A stretch of DNA of 64,000 nucleotides from Pontibacillus halophilus JSM 076056 = DSM 19796 (GTDB lineage: Bacteria; Bacillota; Bacilli; Bacillales; BH030062): positions 434,001 through 498,000 of the forward strand of contig NZ_AULI01000001.1 in NCBI RefSeq assembly GCF_000425205.1, written 5' to 3'. A model generated the notes under the pieces. The model made no database searches. It was not told the origin of the DNA and worked only from the letters and a program-made list of their open reading frames with translations. This document shows positions 33,729-44,871 of the stretch, piece after piece. Both the position numbers and the translations under genes were made by a program. Position 1 is the stretch's first letter, and every line of letters begins with the position of its first letter.

Positions 33729-34595
33729 CTATGATTGTTTGTTCTTCGGAATCTTAATGGTAATCTGATAATACTCATCGTAGTCTTCTTCGTCAGTCTC
33801 TAAATCAATACCTGTGTCAGAAACCATATTTAAAGATTGTCGAATGGTATTCATCGCAATACGCATATCTTTACTAATGCCCTTAAGTTTGGGTTTCTTT
33901 TTCTTTGGCTCTTTATTCTCAAGCATTTTGCTAATTCTCTCTTCAGTTTGCTTCACGTTCAGCCCATTATCAATGATGAGCTGGAGCAAGGCAACCTGTT
34001 TATCAGCTTCCTTTAGTACAATAAGAGCACGTGCATGGCGTTCTGTAATCTTCTTATCTAATAATGCCTGTTGAACTTCATCAGGAAGTTTCAATAGACG
34101 TAATTTATTTGCGACAGTAGATTGGCTCTTTCCTAATCGTTGAGCTAATGCTTCTTGGGTCAACTCATGAATCTCAAGCAAGCTCGCATAGGCCTTTGCT
34201 TCTTCAATGACCGTTAGTTCTTCACGCTGAAGGTTTTCAATGAGTGCAACAGAAGCCGTTTGCGAATCGTTCATCTCTCTTATGATAGACGGCACATTCG
34301 TCCAACCTAAGGATTTAACCGCTCGCCAACGACGCTCACCAGCAATAATTTCATACCTTGTATTGCCATCGGCTTTTCGGAGAACAATGGGTTGAATCAT
34401 TCCATGCGTCTTAATCGTTTGGGCAAGTTCTTCAATCTTCTCTTCATTGAAAATGGAACGAGGTTGATAACGGTTCGGTTCAATATCATCAACGTTGACT
34501 TGAATCACTTCGTCAGGATGATATTCTGGTTGGTCCTGCTCTCCCGCTTCGGATTTGTCCCCTAATCCAAATAGACGGCTAAACGGGTGTTTCAT
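33729..34595 (-). CDS. noc: Nucleoid occlusion protein Noc
   Basis: The 288-aa ParB paralogue has an N-terminal amphipathic helix ([12 protein letters not shown]) that binds the membrane, a ParB/CTPase domain ([23 protein letters not shown]), and a helix-turn-helix ([23 protein letters not shown]). Noc blocks FtsZ-ring formation over the nucleoid. The amphipathic N-terminus and position beside rsmG separate it from ParB, which is encoded by another gene here. Confidence 0.95.
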   Translation of the reverse strand: MKHPFSRLFGLGDKSEAGEQDQPEYHPDEVIQVNVDDIEPNRYQPRSIFNEEKIEELAQTIKTHGMIQPIVLRKADGNTRYEIIAGERRWRAVKSLGWTNVPSIIREMNDSQTASVALIENLQREELTVIEEAKAYASLLEIHELTQEALAQRLGKSQSTVANKLRLLKLPDEVQQALLDKKITERHARALIVLKEADKQVALLQLIIDNGLNVKQTEERISKMLENKEPKKKKPKLKGISKDMRIAMNTIRQSLNMVSDTGIDLETDEEDYDEYYQITIKIPKNKQS

Positions 34596-34884
34596 CCTTC
34601 GACACCACCTTTTCTCTCCACACGTTATGTAAGACTCCAGTGAGTATATAGATGTTTCACGTGAAACAAAAGAAAAAAATCAATCAAAAAGCGCTGCAGC
34701 TGCGAAGCTACTGCGCAATATTTTCCGAGTCTATATCTTTAACAATTTTACCATAAAAGCAACATGAATAGCAGATGTTCTAGAAATCTTTTCATAATCT
34801 TCAAATTCGAGAACAATTTATATATTCGCCGCGTTATTCCAAATTCCTTCTATTCGATTCAGACAAAATGGCTGTTGAACAAAG
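34596..34884. other. Intergenic region between noc and rsmG
   Basis: No ORF is supported. It holds the perfect parS site at 34653 and a G/C-rich patch of short inverted words near 34690-34715 (AGCGCTGCAGCTGCGAAGC). The noc promoter is presumably here. Confidence 0.5.
34653..34668. promoter_or_regulatory. Perfect parS centromere site
   Basis: TGTTTCACGTGAAACA is a full 16/16 match to the ParB/Spo0J consensus, in the noc upstream region. Confidence 0.95.
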
Positions 34885-34912
34885 AAAAAGGCGCTCAAGT
34901 GAGCGCCTTTTT
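34885..34912 (-). terminator. Terminator after rsmG
   Basis: A perfect 13-bp stem (AAAAAGGCGCTCA with TGAGCGCCTTTTT) and 2-nt loop that can work on both strands. Confidence 0.92.
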
Positions 34913-35632
34913 CTATTCTGTAATTGGTGATTTATTTGGTAGACCCGGTTTCCGTGGATACTTCTTCGGTGTCTTACGTTTCTTATCTACAATGGCAATA
35001 TTACGCTCACTGTCCTCTTGAGGAAGATGGAATTGATGAACCTCTCTCATCTCTCCTCCTAACAGATTTACAGCAAACGTGGCATCATCCCATTCATCTT
35101 GGAAACTTGCTGCTTTCATAGCGATAAAGGTTCCACCTGTCTTAACAAGCGGAAGACAAAGTTCACTTAAAACAGACATACGAGCTACCGCTCTTGCCAT
35201 CACAATATCATAGGATTCTCTAAATTTCTGGTTTTTGCCGAACGTTTCTGCACGATCGTGGTAGAACGCCACGTCTGAAAGCTCTAGCTGATTCGCTAAA
35301 TGGTTTAAGAACGTGATACGTTTCTTTAAAGAATCCACAATCGTGACTTTGAGATTAGGAAAGACGATTTTAAGCGGAATACTTGGGAATCCTGCCCCTG
35401 CTCCAACATCACAAATGGACACCGGTTGACTAAAATCGTAATAAAATGCAGCGGAGATGGAGTCGTAGAAGTGTTTTAAATACACTTCTTCTTGGTCCGT
35501 AATCGCTGTAAGATTCATTTTTTCATTCCACTCAACAAGGGTTTCAAAGTACGTATGAAATTGGTTGAGTTGATGTTCCGACAACGTAATTCCCTTTTCG
35601 TTTAGCGCATCAAGAAAAGCATCTACTTTCAT
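34913..35632 (-). CDS. rsmG: 16S rRNA m7G527 methyltransferase RsmG
   Basis: The 239-aa SAM-dependent methyltransferase has the motif [17 protein letters not shown] (about 70-85) and HDRAETFG. It methylates G527 of 16S rRNA; loss gives low-level streptomycin resistance in relatives. The C-terminal tail is Lys/Pro-rich. Downstream of mnmG with an 18-bp gap. Confidence 0.97.
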   Translation of the reverse strand: MKVDAFLDALNEKGITLSEHQLNQFHTYFETLVEWNEKMNLTAITDQEEVYLKHFYDSISAAFYYDFSQPVSICDVGAGAGFPSIPLKIVFPNLKVTIVDSLKKRITFLNHLANQLELSDVAFYHDRAETFGKNQKFRESYDIVMARAVARMSVLSELCLPLVKTGGTFIAMKAASFQDEWDDATFAVNLLGGEMREVHQFHLPQEDSERNIAIVDKKRKTPKKYPRKPGLPNKSPITE

Positions 35633-35650
35633 GGTCCAACCCTTTCTCTA

Positions 35651-37540
35651 TTAAGATTCAACGCGTGCGATTTTACCTTGTTCCAAATAGATCATTAGGA
35701 TATTCACATCCGCAGGGTTAACACCTGAAATACGTGAAGCCTGCCCAAGTGACAATGGACGCACTTCTTTAAGATGATCTTTTGCTTCAAAGGCTAATCC
35801 GTGGATAGCATCGTAGTCAATGTTATCTGGGATTTTCTTACCTTCCATGCGGCGCATTTTCTCTACTTGCTGCATGGATTTCGCAATATAACCAGCGTAT
35901 TTGATTTGAATCTCCACTTGTTCTTCTACATCTTCCGGTAATTTCGTTTCAGGAGATGTAAGTTGAGAAACCATGTGGTATTTCATTTCAGGACGCTTCA
36001 ACAAATCGGATGCACGAATAGCATCTTTCAGAAGTGTTCCGCCTGCTTGTTCAATGACAGCTTGAACCTCATCTTCGGGCTTCAAGATGACACTTTCTAA
36101 TCGTTTCTTCTCAGCTTCGATTAGACTCTTCTTCTCTTGATAACGACTGTAACGTTCTTCTGAGATCATGCCAATTTCATATCCAATGTCTGTTAGACGT
36201 AGGTCTGCATTGTCATGACGAAGAAGAAGACGGTGTTCGGCACGAGAAGTCAGCAAACGATATGGCTCATTTGTACCTTTCGTAACAAGGTCATCAATCA
36301 GAACGCCAATGTAAGCTTGAGAACGGTCTAGAATAACCGGCTCTTTGCCAAGTACTTTAGAAGCTGCATTAATCCCAGCCATTAAGCCTTGTGCGCCAGC
36401 TTCTTCATAGCCAGAAGTACCGTTAATTTGTCCTGCCGTGAATAGACCGCTAATTTTCTTCGTTTCAAGTGTTGGCCATAACTGTGTTGGCACAACAGCA
36501 TCATATTCAATGGCATAGCCTGCACGCATAATCTCTGCATTTTCAAGGCCTGGTACCGTTTTAATCATTTCGTGTTGCACGTACTCTGGAAGAGACGTGG
36601 ATAAACCTTGGACATACACTTCTTCTGTGTTACGGCCTTCAGGCTCGAGGAAGACCTGGTGTCGAGGTTTATCGTGGAAACGCACAATCTTATCCTCTAC
36701 AGAAGGGCAATAGCGTGGTCCTGTGCCTTCAATCATGCCAGAATACATGGCAGATAGGCTTAAGTTATCATTGATAATTTTGTGCGTGAATTCGTTCGTG
36801 TACGTAAGCCAACATGGAATTTGGTCTGTAATAAACTCTGTCGTTTCATAAGAAAACGCACGAGGTTCTTCATCACCTGGTTGAATCTCAGTCTTAGAAT
36901 AGTCAATGGAATGACTGTTAACGCGCATCGGTGTACCCGTCTTGAAACGAACGATGTCTAAACCAAGATCTTCGATGTTTTGTGCTAATTTAGAGGAAGA
37001 GCGTTGGTTATTCGGTCCACTTTCGTAGGAAAGGTCGCCAATAATAACGCGGCTTCGCATAAATGTACCAGTTGTCACGATGACAGAATCAGCGTAGTAA
37101 GCGCCGCCTGTTTCCGTAATGACACCTTTACACACGTCATCTTCAACAATCAATTCGTTGACCATACCTTGACGTAACGTTAGATTCTGTTCGTTCTCAA
37201 GTACTTCTTTCATTTCTTGAATATATAAATGTTTATCCGCTTGTGCACGTAAAGCACGAACGGCAGGGCCTTTTCCTGTGTTCAATAGACGCATTTGGAT
37301 ATACGTTTTATCAATGGTCTTGGCCATTTCGCCACCAAGCGCATCAATTTCACGCACAACAATGCCCTTAGCCGGGCCTCCAATTGAAGGGTTACAAGGC
37401 ATAAATGCAACCATATCCAAGTTCAACGTTAGCATAAGTGTTTTCGCTCCGCGACGTGAAGACGCAAGAGCAGCTTCTACACCTGCATGACCGGCACCAA
37501 CAACAATGACATCGTAGTGTCCAGCATTATATGTTGCCAT
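35651..37540 (-). CDS. mnmG: tRNA uridine-5-carboxymethylaminomethyl modification enzyme MnmG
   Basis: The 629-aa FAD protein starts with the dinucleotide-binding motif [21 protein letters not shown] and contains the MnmG signatures [17 protein letters not shown] and [19 protein letters not shown]. With MnmE it modifies U34 of several tRNAs. Length is normal. It follows mnmE by 24 bp. Confidence 0.98.
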   Translation of the reverse strand: MATYNAGHYDVIVVGAGHAGVEAALASSRRGAKTLMLTLNLDMVAFMPCNPSIGGPAKGIVVREIDALGGEMAKTIDKTYIQMRLLNTGKGPAVRALRAQADKHLYIQEMKEVLENEQNLTLRQGMVNELIVEDDVCKGVITETGGAYYADSVIVTTGTFMRSRVIIGDLSYESGPNNQRSSSKLAQNIEDLGLDIVRFKTGTPMRVNSHSIDYSKTEIQPGDEEPRAFSYETTEFITDQIPCWLTYTNEFTHKIINDNLSLSAMYSGMIEGTGPRYCPSVEDKIVRFHDKPRHQVFLEPEGRNTEEVYVQGLSTSLPEYVQHEMIKTVPGLENAEIMRAGYAIEYDAVVPTQLWPTLETKKISGLFTAGQINGTSGYEEAGAQGLMAGINAASKVLGKEPVILDRSQAYIGVLIDDLVTKGTNEPYRLLTSRAEHRLLLRHDNADLRLTDIGYEIGMISEERYSRYQEKKSLIEAEKKRLESVILKPEDEVQAVIEQAGGTLLKDAIRASDLLKRPEMKYHMVSQLTSPETKLPEDVEEQVEIQIKYAGYIAKSMQQVEKMRRMEGKKIPDNIDYDAIHGLAFEAKDHLKEVRPLSLGQASRISGVNPADVNILMIYLEQGKIARVES

Positions 37541-37564
37541 GATATTCTCTCCTTAACATGTGAA

Positions 37565-38941
37565 TTATTTCCCTAAGCAGAACTGGGAGAATAACTGGTC
37601 GATTAGGCTGTCGCCGACAGTGTCGCCGACGATTTCACCTAGGATTTCCCACGTTCTCGTGACATCAATTTGCACTAAATCAATTGGCATTCCCATTTCC
37701 ATGCTATTCATAGCATCTTCAAGCGCACTTTTCGCCTGATTGAGAAGTTGAATATGACGAACATTCGAAACGTACGTCATATCGCCGGTGTCGAGTTCTC
37801 CTTCAAAGAAGATGTCTTTAATGGAATCCTCGAGTTCATCAATGCCTTCTTCCTTAATTAAGGACGTTGAAACAATTGGCGCATCACCAGCAATTTCACG
37901 CAATCGTTCGGTGTTGATTTTCTTCTGGAGGTCTGTCTTGTTCAGGATGATGATGGTATCGAGGTCACGTACAATCTCAAATAATTTCTCATCTTCCTCC
38001 GTGATTTCATCTCCGTAGTTCATTACAAGTAAGATTAAGTCCGCTTCCTTAAGAACTTGGCGCGATCGTTCTACACCAATCTTCTCAACAAGGTCTTCTG
38101 TTTCACGAATACCCGCGGTATCAATTAAGCGTAGTGGTACCCCACGAACGTTGACGTATTCTTCAATTACATCACGCGTTGTACCAGGTACATCTGTAAC
38201 AATCGCTTTATTCTCATGCACGAGCGTATTCATTAACGACGATTTTCCAACGTTTGGACGTCCAACGATGGCTGTCCCTAATCCTTCCCGAAGGATCTTC
38301 CCTTGTTGCGCGGTCTGGAGGAGCCGTTCAATTTCCGCATGTACTTTCTTCGTATTCGTCAGCATTAATTCGTTCGTCATCTCTTCTACATCATCGTATT
38401 CAGGATAATCGATGTTCACCTCTACAGAGGCAAGAGACTGGAGCAAATCTTGACGCAAGTCTTGAATCATCTTGGATAGTCGTCCATCAATTTGCTTCAT
38501 AGCAACATTCATGGCTCGGTCAGTCTTTGCGCGAATTAAGTCCATAACCGCTTCAGCTTGAGACAGGTCAATACGTCCGTTCATAAAGGCACGCTTTGTA
38601 AATTCACCTGGCTCAGCCATTCTTGCTCCATTTCCAAGAACTAGCTCGAGTACACGGTTAACAGATACCATGCCACCGTGGCAGTTAATCTCAACAATAT
38701 CTTCTCTTGTAAATGTCTTTGGAGCTCGCATGACAGAAACCATTACTTCTTCGACAAGTTCATCCGTTCTAGGGTCCACAAGCTTTCCATAGTGAATCGT
38801 ATGGGAGTCGACTTCATTTAAGTCTTTTCCTTTAAAGATCCCACTTGCTATTTCTACCGCTTCTGGTCCACTTAACCGTACAATGGCAATGGCACCTTCA
38901 CCCATCGGTGTCGAAATGGCGCTAATTGTATCTGTTTCCAT
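37565..38941 (-). CDS. mnmE: tRNA modification GTPase MnmE
   Basis: The 458-aa protein has an N-terminal formyl-THF-binding domain, a helical domain and an inserted G domain ([37 protein letters not shown]), ending with the catalytic CLGK motif. It works with MnmG on tRNA wobble uridine. First gene of mnmE-mnmG-rsmG. Confidence 0.98.
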   Translation of the reverse strand: METDTISAISTPMGEGAIAIVRLSGPEAVEIASGIFKGKDLNEVDSHTIHYGKLVDPRTDELVEEVMVSVMRAPKTFTREDIVEINCHGGMVSVNRVLELVLGNGARMAEPGEFTKRAFMNGRIDLSQAEAVMDLIRAKTDRAMNVAMKQIDGRLSKMIQDLRQDLLQSLASVEVNIDYPEYDDVEEMTNELMLTNTKKVHAEIERLLQTAQQGKILREGLGTAIVGRPNVGKSSLMNTLVHENKAIVTDVPGTTRDVIEEYVNVRGVPLRLIDTAGIRETEDLVEKIGVERSRQVLKEADLILLVMNYGDEITEEDEKLFEIVRDLDTIIILNKTDLQKKINTERLREIAGDAPIVSTSLIKEEGIDELEDSIKDIFFEGELDTGDMTYVSNVRHIQLLNQAKSALEDAMNSMEMGMPIDLVQIDVTRTWEILGEIVGDTVGDSLIDQLFSQFCLGK

Positions 38942-38978
38942 GCGCGTTCACCCCTTTCAATTTACTTAATCTATATAG

Positions 38979-39105
38979 TTATCCACATAATCATTATATT
39001 TACAGTCACTAACCTTAATAGGTTAGCATAAGTCGCTTAGAATTGAAAAGTTTTTTAATCAGTCTGCCCAACTTCATAGCCGCTATTCTATCCACATGTG
39101 GATAT
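38979..39105. promoter_or_regulatory. DnaA boxes between mnmE and jag
   Basis: An exact TTATCCACA lies at 38979-38987. A back-to-back pair lies at 39088-39105 (CTATCCACA then TGTGGATAT, each one mismatch). The pair forms an 18-bp palindrome. It lies in the mnmE upstream region, 3 kb from dnaA. Confidence 0.6.
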
Positions 39106-39144
39106 CTTTTCATCCACCACTGAGCGGAGAGCGTCTTTTCTCCA

Positions 39145-39178
39145 ATAAAAAAAGCCAGGAGTATGAAAACTCCTGGCT
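39145..39178 (-). terminator. Terminator after jag
   Basis: A perfect 10-bp stem (AGCCAGGAGT with ACTCCTGGCT) with a T-rich run on the minus strand, 6 bp after the jag stop. Confidence 0.92.
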
Positions 39179-39184
39179 ACTTTT

Positions 39185-39994
39185 CTACTGCTTTGGTCGA
39201 ACGACTACGTAACGATTCGGTTCGTTACCATCCGAGTAAGTCGTCACTTTCGGATGTCTCTGCAAAGCAGCATGTATAATCTTTCTCTCATAGGAAGGCA
39301 TGGCTTCTAATGAAACGTCCTTTTGCAACGCTATACATTTATCTGCTGTATTTTCAGCCAATGACTGAAGCGTTGCTTTCCGGCGCTCACGATAACCTTC
39401 TGCGTCAACGTATACGGTATAGAATTTATCCGTGTGCCGATTAATGGCGAGCTGTGCCAGACTTTGAAGAGCGTTTAGTGTTTTTCCACGCTTACCAATC
39501 AGCATAGCAACGCGTTTTCCTGAAAGTTGGAAATAAACGTTACGGCTTTTCTGGCGTACTTCAACTTCAACATCAGCACCCATTCCATTGGCAATCTCTT
39601 GTAAGTAATCCATCGTTTCCTGAACAGGATCAGCAGCGGACGCTTCTTCTGGTTCGCCCAAATCCTGTTCAGCTTCATCGATAGAATGTTCCAATCGATT
39701 TTCTTCTACAACTTCAGGTTCAATAGAAGTAGGAGTTCGTTCTTCTAAGGTTTCGCTCACCTCAACATGATTCGCATCTGAATCATCTTGTGGCGCTTTA
39801 GAAGTCTCGAACGAATGAGACGGATTGAATTGAACTTTCACAATCGCTCGTTTAGAACCAAAAAGGCCAAACAAACCCTTCTTACCTTCATCAATTACTT
39901 CAATCTCGGCTTGGTCTCTAGAGATGTTCAACTGATCTAGTGCTGACTGGACCGCTGCCTCAACATTCACACCAGAAGCAGTTACTTGTCTCAC
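39185..39994 (-). CDS. jag: RNA-binding protein Jag (KhpB)
   Basis: The 269-aa protein has the Jag-N domain (ASGVNVEAAVQSALDQLNIS; GLFGLFGSKRAIV), an acidic linker (about 65-125), a KH domain (RVAMLIGKRGKTLNALQSL) and a C-terminal R3H domain. It binds RNA and is tied to cell-wall synthesis and division in Gram-positives. The start is GTG, overlapping the yidC stop (TAGTG), so the two are translationally coupled. Confidence 0.95.
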   Translation of the reverse strand: MRQVTASGVNVEAAVQSALDQLNISRDQAEIEVIDEGKKGLFGLFGSKRAIVKVQFNPSHSFETSKAPQDDSDANHVEVSETLEERTPTSIEPEVVEENRLEHSIDEAEQDLGEPEEASAADPVQETMDYLQEIANGMGADVEVEVRQKSRNVYFQLSGKRVAMLIGKRGKTLNALQSLAQLAINRHTDKFYTVYVDAEGYRERRKATLQSLAENTADKCIALQKDVSLEAMPSYERKIIHAALQRHPKVTTYSDGNEPNRYVVVRPKQ

Positions 39995-40758
39995 TAGTTT
40001 GAACCTCCTGCGTCTTTCATGATTGGACCACGAACGAAATACGTTTGGGCAATCATGAAGATGTTACCTACAACCCAGTAAAGCGCTAAGGCAGCAGGGA
40101 AGTTGAGTGCGAAGACTCCAATCATAATCGGAAGGACATACAACATCACTTTCATTTGTGGCTGTTGAGCTGCCGCACCGTTTCCTGCCATCATTAATTT
40201 CTGCTGTAAGAACGTCGTCAATGCAGCAATTAATGGCATGAGGAAGAACGGATCGGGCTCACCTAGCTCGAACCAAAGGAAACTATGTGCATTGATTTCT
40301 TGTGTACGTACAATGGCATGATAGAACGCAATCAAGATCGGCATCTGAACAATTAATGGGAGACACCCAGCAAGCGGGTTTACTCCATGCTTCTGGAATA
40401 GTTGCATCGTTTCCTGTTGAAGCTTTTGTTGAGTTTGCTGATCTTTAGAACTATATTTCTCACGAAGTGCTTGAAGTTCTGGTTGGATGGCTTGCATCCC
40501 TTTCGAACTCTTCAACTGCTTGATGTTCAATGGTAGAAGAACCAAGCGGATAATTAGCGTAACAATAACAATCGATAAACCGAAATTATCACCGGTTACA
40601 TTAGCTACATATTTCATGAGCTCAGACAGGGGATATACAAAATACTTGTTCCATATACCTGTACTATCTGAGTTAATTGGTTCGTTAATCTCCGTACACC
40701 CAGTTAGTACAGCTAGAAGTCCCGTCAATGCTACAAGTAAAAGGACTTTCTTTCGCAA
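39994..40758 (-). CDS. yidC: Membrane protein insertase YidC (SpoIIIJ type)
   Basis: The 254-aa protein has a lipoprotein signal with lipobox LTGC (Cys21), five membrane segments, and the family signatures [19 protein letters not shown] and [20 protein letters not shown]. It inserts membrane proteins with or without Sec. The position between rnpA and jag matches SpoIIIJ of B. subtilis. Confidence 0.96.
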   Translation of the reverse strand: MRKKVLLLVALTGLLAVLTGCTEINEPINSDSTGIWNKYFVYPLSELMKYVANVTGDNFGLSIVIVTLIIRLVLLPLNIKQLKSSKGMQAIQPELQALREKYSSKDQQTQQKLQQETMQLFQKHGVNPLAGCLPLIVQMPILIAFYHAIVRTQEINAHSFLWFELGEPDPFFLMPLIAALTTFLQQKLMMAGNGAAAQQPQMKVMLYVLPIMIGVFALNFPAALALYWVVGNIFMIAQTYFVRGPIMKDAGGSN

Positions 40759-40863
40759 CGTCTTTTCCTCCTTAGTCTTATCCCTATGTATCGTGCAGTT
40801 TGAACAAGTTCATCTTACCATTAATCAAATCTGCACTTCTATATTAAATAAAAAGAATAAAAG

Positions 40864-41220
40864 CTATTTTTGGACTTTCTTCTTTTTCAATAAGTGAGTT
40901 TTAGTCAAAACATGCGTCAGACTCTTCTTAATCTCATGGAAATCCATTTGATTCGTCGGCTTCCTAGCAATTACGACCAGATCATAGTGTTGCTTTAGAA
41001 ATGGATCTAACTCTTGGAACGCTTGTCGTAAGTACCGCTTAATCTGATTTCTCATCACGGCATTGCCAATTTTCTTGCTGACAGAAAGGCCAACTCGAAA
41101 ATGATGTTGATCTTCCTTCTTCACGTAATACAACACTAATTGTCGATTAGCGAAGGAAGTTCCTCTTTTAAACACGTATTGAAATTCTTCATTCTTCTTA
41201 ATTCGGTAATTCTTCTTCAT
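40864..41220 (-). CDS. rnpA: Ribonuclease P protein component
   Basis: The 118-aa basic protein begins [19 protein letters not shown] and contains the RNA-binding RNR motif as [19 protein letters not shown]. It supports the RNase P RNA in 5' processing of tRNA. Downstream of rpmH. Confidence 0.97.
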   Translation of the reverse strand: MKKNYRIKKNEEFQYVFKRGTSFANRQLVLYYVKKEDQHHFRVGLSVSKKIGNAVMRNQIKRYLRQAFQELDPFLKQHYDLVVIARKPTNQMDFHEIKKSLTHVLTKTHLLKKKKVQK

Positions 41221-41290
41221 TGCTGTTTACACACTCCAATAAATGTGAGGAACCACTCCATCAAAACATCCCATAAAGTTGATAAAAGCT

Positions 41291-41322
41291 AGAAAAAAGA
41301 CCACTGAGTAGAATGTCAGTGG
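41291..41322 (-). terminator. Stem-loop with T-run between rpmH and rnpA
   Basis: A 7-bp perfect stem (CCACTGA with TCAGTGG) is followed on the minus strand by TCTTTTTTC. It probably attenuates transcription from the abundant rpmH mRNA into rnpA. Confidence 0.8.
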
Positions 41323-41323
41323 C

Positions 41324-41458
41324 CTATGCAGATAAAACTTTTCTTCCTTTACGACGACGACGCTTTAGAACCTCACGTCCATTTTTTGTACTCATACGGG
41401 TACGGAAACCATGGACCTTTTTACGCTTACGGTTATTTGGTTGAAATGTACGTTTCAT
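41324..41458 (-). CDS. rpmH: Ribosomal protein L34
   Basis: A 44-aa, very basic protein beginning [14 protein letters not shown] and ending GRKVLSA, the full L34 pattern. The start lies 8 nt after GGAGGTG. It marks the left edge of the dnaA-upstream origin region. Confidence 0.98.
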   Translation of the reverse strand: MKRTFQPNNRKRKKVHGFRTRMSTKNGREVLKRRRRKGRKVLSA

Positions 41459-42086
41459 TTATAAGACACCTCCCTGAGGAAAGAAATACTTAAAACTTCA
41501 AAAGACAGTCTTACACATTATAAGTATGAATGCAGATAGATGTCAACTCATTATTCCAAATGCAATCTTCAGAAGCTTGTACAACACATTAGATCTCAGT
41601 TGTTCCAGAGGGAGTGTGAATAACATTTGAACCCAAAAACCGTTATCCACACCCATTATAGACAAGATAATCACAAAATATAGTGCTGTGGAAAAGATTT
41701 ATCTACAACGGATTGAATATGTGGATAACCACTCGAAAAACATTGCACTGTCTGTTTTTATTTGGTATTATATTTGTGTTTTAACGCTGAATAACTCACG
41801 AAGCTAATAACACTTACCCACAGATTGTGGATAAACTGTGGACATTCATACACACGATTGTTTGCTCTTTTATCAACAAGCCTGTGGATGATGCTAATAA
41901 GTTTATGATACACTGGCATACCAACTATTTTATCTCCACATTTGTTATAACGAACAAGATTGAACAAACCTTGTACAACATACCTCCGGACCTTTCTCGG
42001 CTAGGTACAACTAGTTGATTTAGAAAGATGTCGAGAGGTTTTTTGTTTCATAGATACTAACGTTAAAGAAGAAAGGGGTGAATGTC
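41459..42086. other. oriC: oriC, dnaA-upstream part (DnaA-box region)
   Basis: This 0.6-kb rpmH-dnaA spacer has no real gene. DnaA boxes: TTATCCACA at 41643, its complement TGTGGATAA at 41720 and 41826, and one-mismatch forms at 41687, 41699, 41814 and 41883. Boxes are in both orientations. This corresponds to the incA/incB part of the bipartite origin in B. subtilis. The dnaA promoter should lie near 41970-42050. Confidence 0.85.
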
Positions 42087-43445
42087 TTGGAAAACATTAC
42101 AGAGCTCTGGAATACTACGCTCAGTCATGTAGAAGAGAAAATCTCGAAGCCAAGCTTTGAGACATGGCTAAAGAGCACGAAAGCTGATTCCTTGAAGGAT
42201 GATACGTTAATCATTACTGCTCCTAATGAATTCGCAAGAGATTGGTTAGAAAGTCGCTATGCTGATTTAATTTCTGACACATTATACGAAGTAACCGGGG
42301 CACAACTACGAACAAAGTTTATTATCCCCGAATCAAAAGATGAATCTCTCGATGACCTAAAACCCGCAGCCAAACAAGTCCCGAATATTAAACAAGACGA
42401 ACAAGAAGAATCGCCTCAAAGCATGTTGAATTCGAAATATACGTTCGACACATTTGTTATTGGTTCTGGAAACCGATTTGCTCACGCTGCCTCACTAGCT
42501 GTAGCCGAAGCTCCTGCTAAGGCGTATAATCCACTCTTCATTTATGGAGGAGTTGGACTTGGAAAGACTCACCTGATGCATGCTATTGGACATTATGTAT
42601 TAGATCATAATCCTTCTGCTAAGGTTGTTTACCTTTCTTCAGAGAAGTTTACGAACGAGTTCATTAACTCGATTCGGGACAATAAGGCCGTTAATTTCCG
42701 CAATAAATATCGAAATGTGGACGTGCTCTTAATTGATGATATTCAATTCCTCGCTGGAAAAGAACAAACTCAAGAAGAGTTCTTCCATACGTTCAACACG
42801 CTTCATGAAGAAAGTAAACAAATTGTCATCTCAAGTGATCGTCCACCTAAAGAGATTCCGACGCTTGAAGATCGACTTCGTTCCCGTTTCGAATGGGGTC
42901 TTATTACAGATATTACGCCTCCTGACTTAGAGACTCGGATTGCAATCCTAAGGAAAAAGGCGAAAGCTGAAGGCTTAGATATACCAAATGAAGTGATGCT
43001 CTATATTGCAAATCAAATAGATACGAACATCCGAGAACTAGAAGGTGCACTTATTCGTGTAGTTGCTTATTCTTCCCTCATTAATCGAGATATTAACGCA
43101 TCCCTTGCAGCAGAGGCATTAAAGGATATCATTCCTTCTTCTAAGCCGAGGGTGATTACGATCCAGGCGATACAAGAGATGGTAGCGAAGAAATATAGCA
43201 TTAAACTTGAGGATTTCGCTGCGAAGAAACGAACTAAATCTGTAGCTTATCCTCGCCAAATTGCTATGTATTTATCAAGAGAGATGACGGACTTCTCTTT
43301 ACCTAAGATTGGCGAAGAATTCGGGGGTCGTGACCATACAACTGTCATTCACGCCCATGAGAAGATCTCTAAAATGATTAGTTCAGATTCAGAAGTTCAA
43401 CGTGATATCGATGAATTAAAAGAATCACTGAAAGCAAACACTTAA
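42087..43445 (+). CDS. dnaA: Chromosomal replication initiator DnaA
   Basis: The 452-aa protein has domain I ([15 protein letters not shown]), a variable domain II (about 90-110), an AAA+ domain with Walker [16 protein letters not shown] and Walker [10 protein letters not shown], and a domain IV HTH with [15 protein letters not shown]. The start is TTG 42087 (MENITELW, family-like), 6 nt after AAGGGGTG; the GTG at 42078 is within that motif. It binds the boxes on both sides of its own gene. Confidence 0.98.
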   Translation: MENITELWNTTLSHVEEKISKPSFETWLKSTKADSLKDDTLIITAPNEFARDWLESRYADLISDTLYEVTGAQLRTKFIIPESKDESLDDLKPAAKQVPNIKQDEQEESPQSMLNSKYTFDTFVIGSGNRFAHAASLAVAEAPAKAYNPLFIYGGVGLGKTHLMHAIGHYVLDHNPSAKVVYLSSEKFTNEFINSIRDNKAVNFRNKYRNVDVLLIDDIQFLAGKEQTQEEFFHTFNTLHEESKQIVISSDRPPKEIPTLEDRLRSRFEWGLITDITPPDLETRIAILRKKAKAEGLDIPNEVMLYIANQIDTNIRELEGALIRVVAYSSLINRDINASLAAEALKDIIPSSKPRVITIQAIQEMVAKKYSIKLEDFAAKKRTKSVAYPRQIAMYLSREMTDFSLPKIGEEFGGRDHTTVIHAHEKISKMISSDSEVQRDIDELKESLKANT

Positions 43446-43628
43446 CAGGGCTGTGAATAACTATATTTGTTGTACAGAAAGTTAATCACAACTTATGCAC
43501 ATGTGGAAAACCTTAGTATCAACGAGTTAATTATGGTTATCCACAAATTCACAGCCCTTACTACTACTACGACTATTTTTTTATAAATAAATATATATAT
43601 TAATCACGAATTCTAGGAGGATTCCTGC
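43446..43628. other. oriC: oriC, dnaA-dnaN unwinding region
   Basis: DnaA boxes: TTATGCACA 43493-43501, TGTGGAAAA 43503-43511 (one mismatch) and TTATCCACA 43537-43545, the last followed by a half-box AATTCACAG. Next come a short G/C cluster (GCCC), a run of DnaA-trios (TAG repeats on the complementary strand, about 43559-43574) and a T/A-rich unwinding element (43574-43602). The order box, G/C cluster, trios, AT-rich is that of the B. subtilis basal unwinding system. Confidence 0.9.
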
Positions 43629-44771
43629 ATGAAGTTCACAATCCAACGAGATCAATTAATGGCTAGCGTTCAAGATGTCATGAAAGCCATCTCGTCTCGA
43701 ACAACCATCCCTATCTTAACGGGTATGAAATTGGAAGCATCTGAGGATGGGATTAAATTAACCGGTAGTGATTCAGATGTATCCATTGAATCATTCATTC
43801 CAGCCGAAGAAGATGGAATTGTCTATGTAGAGGATATTCAACCAGGGAGTATCGTATTACAGGCTAAATATTTCCCGGATATTGTGCGTAAGTTACCACA
43901 ATCGTCCGTTCATATTTCTGTTGATGACCATTTAAACGTTAGCATCCAATCTGGAAGTGCTGAATTTCACTTAAATGGCCAAGATGCAGAAGAATATCCA
44001 CAGCTTCCTCAACTTCAAACTGAGCACAGCTTGGAGATTCCAATTGATTTATTGAAGACGCTAATTAAACAAACTGTTTTCGCGGTGTCCACGTCAGAAA
44101 CACGACCTATCTTGACAGGTGTAAACATGCAGATTAGCGGAGACGATTTATACTTTGTCGCAACAGACAGCCATAGACTTGCTTCTAGAAAAGTTCCGAT
44201 GAATGGCCAACTTAAGAATCTTTCTTTTGAGAATGTTGTCATTCCAGGTAAGAGCTTAACGGAACTGAATAAGATCTTAGATGATTCTCAGGAAACAATC
44301 GAAATTAGTGTGACGGAGAACCAAATTCTATTTAGAACGAAGCATCTATACTTCTTGTCTCGTTTGTTGGATGGAAACTATCCAGAAACATCCCGTCTTA
44401 TTCCAGAGCAAAGCAAGACGGTTGTACAAATCGATACGAAAGAATTGCTACAATCCATTGACCGTGCTTCCTTACTTGCTAAAGAAAATCGAAATAGCGT
44501 CGTGAAACTCGTGACAAAGAACGATACACAAGTTGAAATTACGAGTAACTCGCCTGAAGTTGGGAAAGTTGTCGAAGAAGTTCGTACCGAATCGCTTGAA
44601 GGAGAAGAACTTAAGATTTCCTTTAGCGCTAAGTACATGATGGACGCACTGAAAGTCATGGATAGTGAAAAAGTAAATATTCAGTTCACAGGTGCCATGA
44701 GACCATTCTTGATTCAGCCTATTGATGATGACCAAATTCTTCAGCTGATTCTACCTGTTCGAACGTATTAA
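43629..44771 (+). CDS. dnaN: DNA polymerase III beta clamp
   Basis: The 380-aa sliding clamp has three homologous domains. It starts MKFTIQRDQLMASVQDVMKAIS and ends LILPVRTY, with intact family length. AGGAGG lies upstream. It follows the origin unwinding region, and a terminator is just after the stop. Confidence 0.98.
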   Translation: MKFTIQRDQLMASVQDVMKAISSRTTIPILTGMKLEASEDGIKLTGSDSDVSIESFIPAEEDGIVYVEDIQPGSIVLQAKYFPDIVRKLPQSSVHISVDDHLNVSIQSGSAEFHLNGQDAEEYPQLPQLQTEHSLEIPIDLLKTLIKQTVFAVSTSETRPILTGVNMQISGDDLYFVATDSHRLASRKVPMNGQLKNLSFENVVIPGKSLTELNKILDDSQETIEISVTENQILFRTKHLYFLSRLLDGNYPETSRLIPEQSKTVVQIDTKELLQSIDRASLLAKENRNSVVKLVTKNDTQVEITSNSPEVGKVVEEVRTESLEGEELKISFSAKYMMDALKVMDSEKVNIQFTGAMRPFLIQPIDDDQILQLILPVRTY

Positions 44772-44775
44772 TTTC

Positions 44776-44812
44776 GTAAAGCAAGGGGAACTTCCTCTTG
44801 CTTTACTTTTCT
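44776..44812 (+). terminator. Terminator after dnaN
   Basis: A perfect 10-bp stem (GTAAAGCAAG with CTTGCTTTAC) followed by TTTTC. Confidence 0.85.
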
Positions 44813-44871
44813 TATGGCACATTATTTAGTAAAATAAAGAGATGGCAAACTCAAAAAAATAGGGTGAAAAT

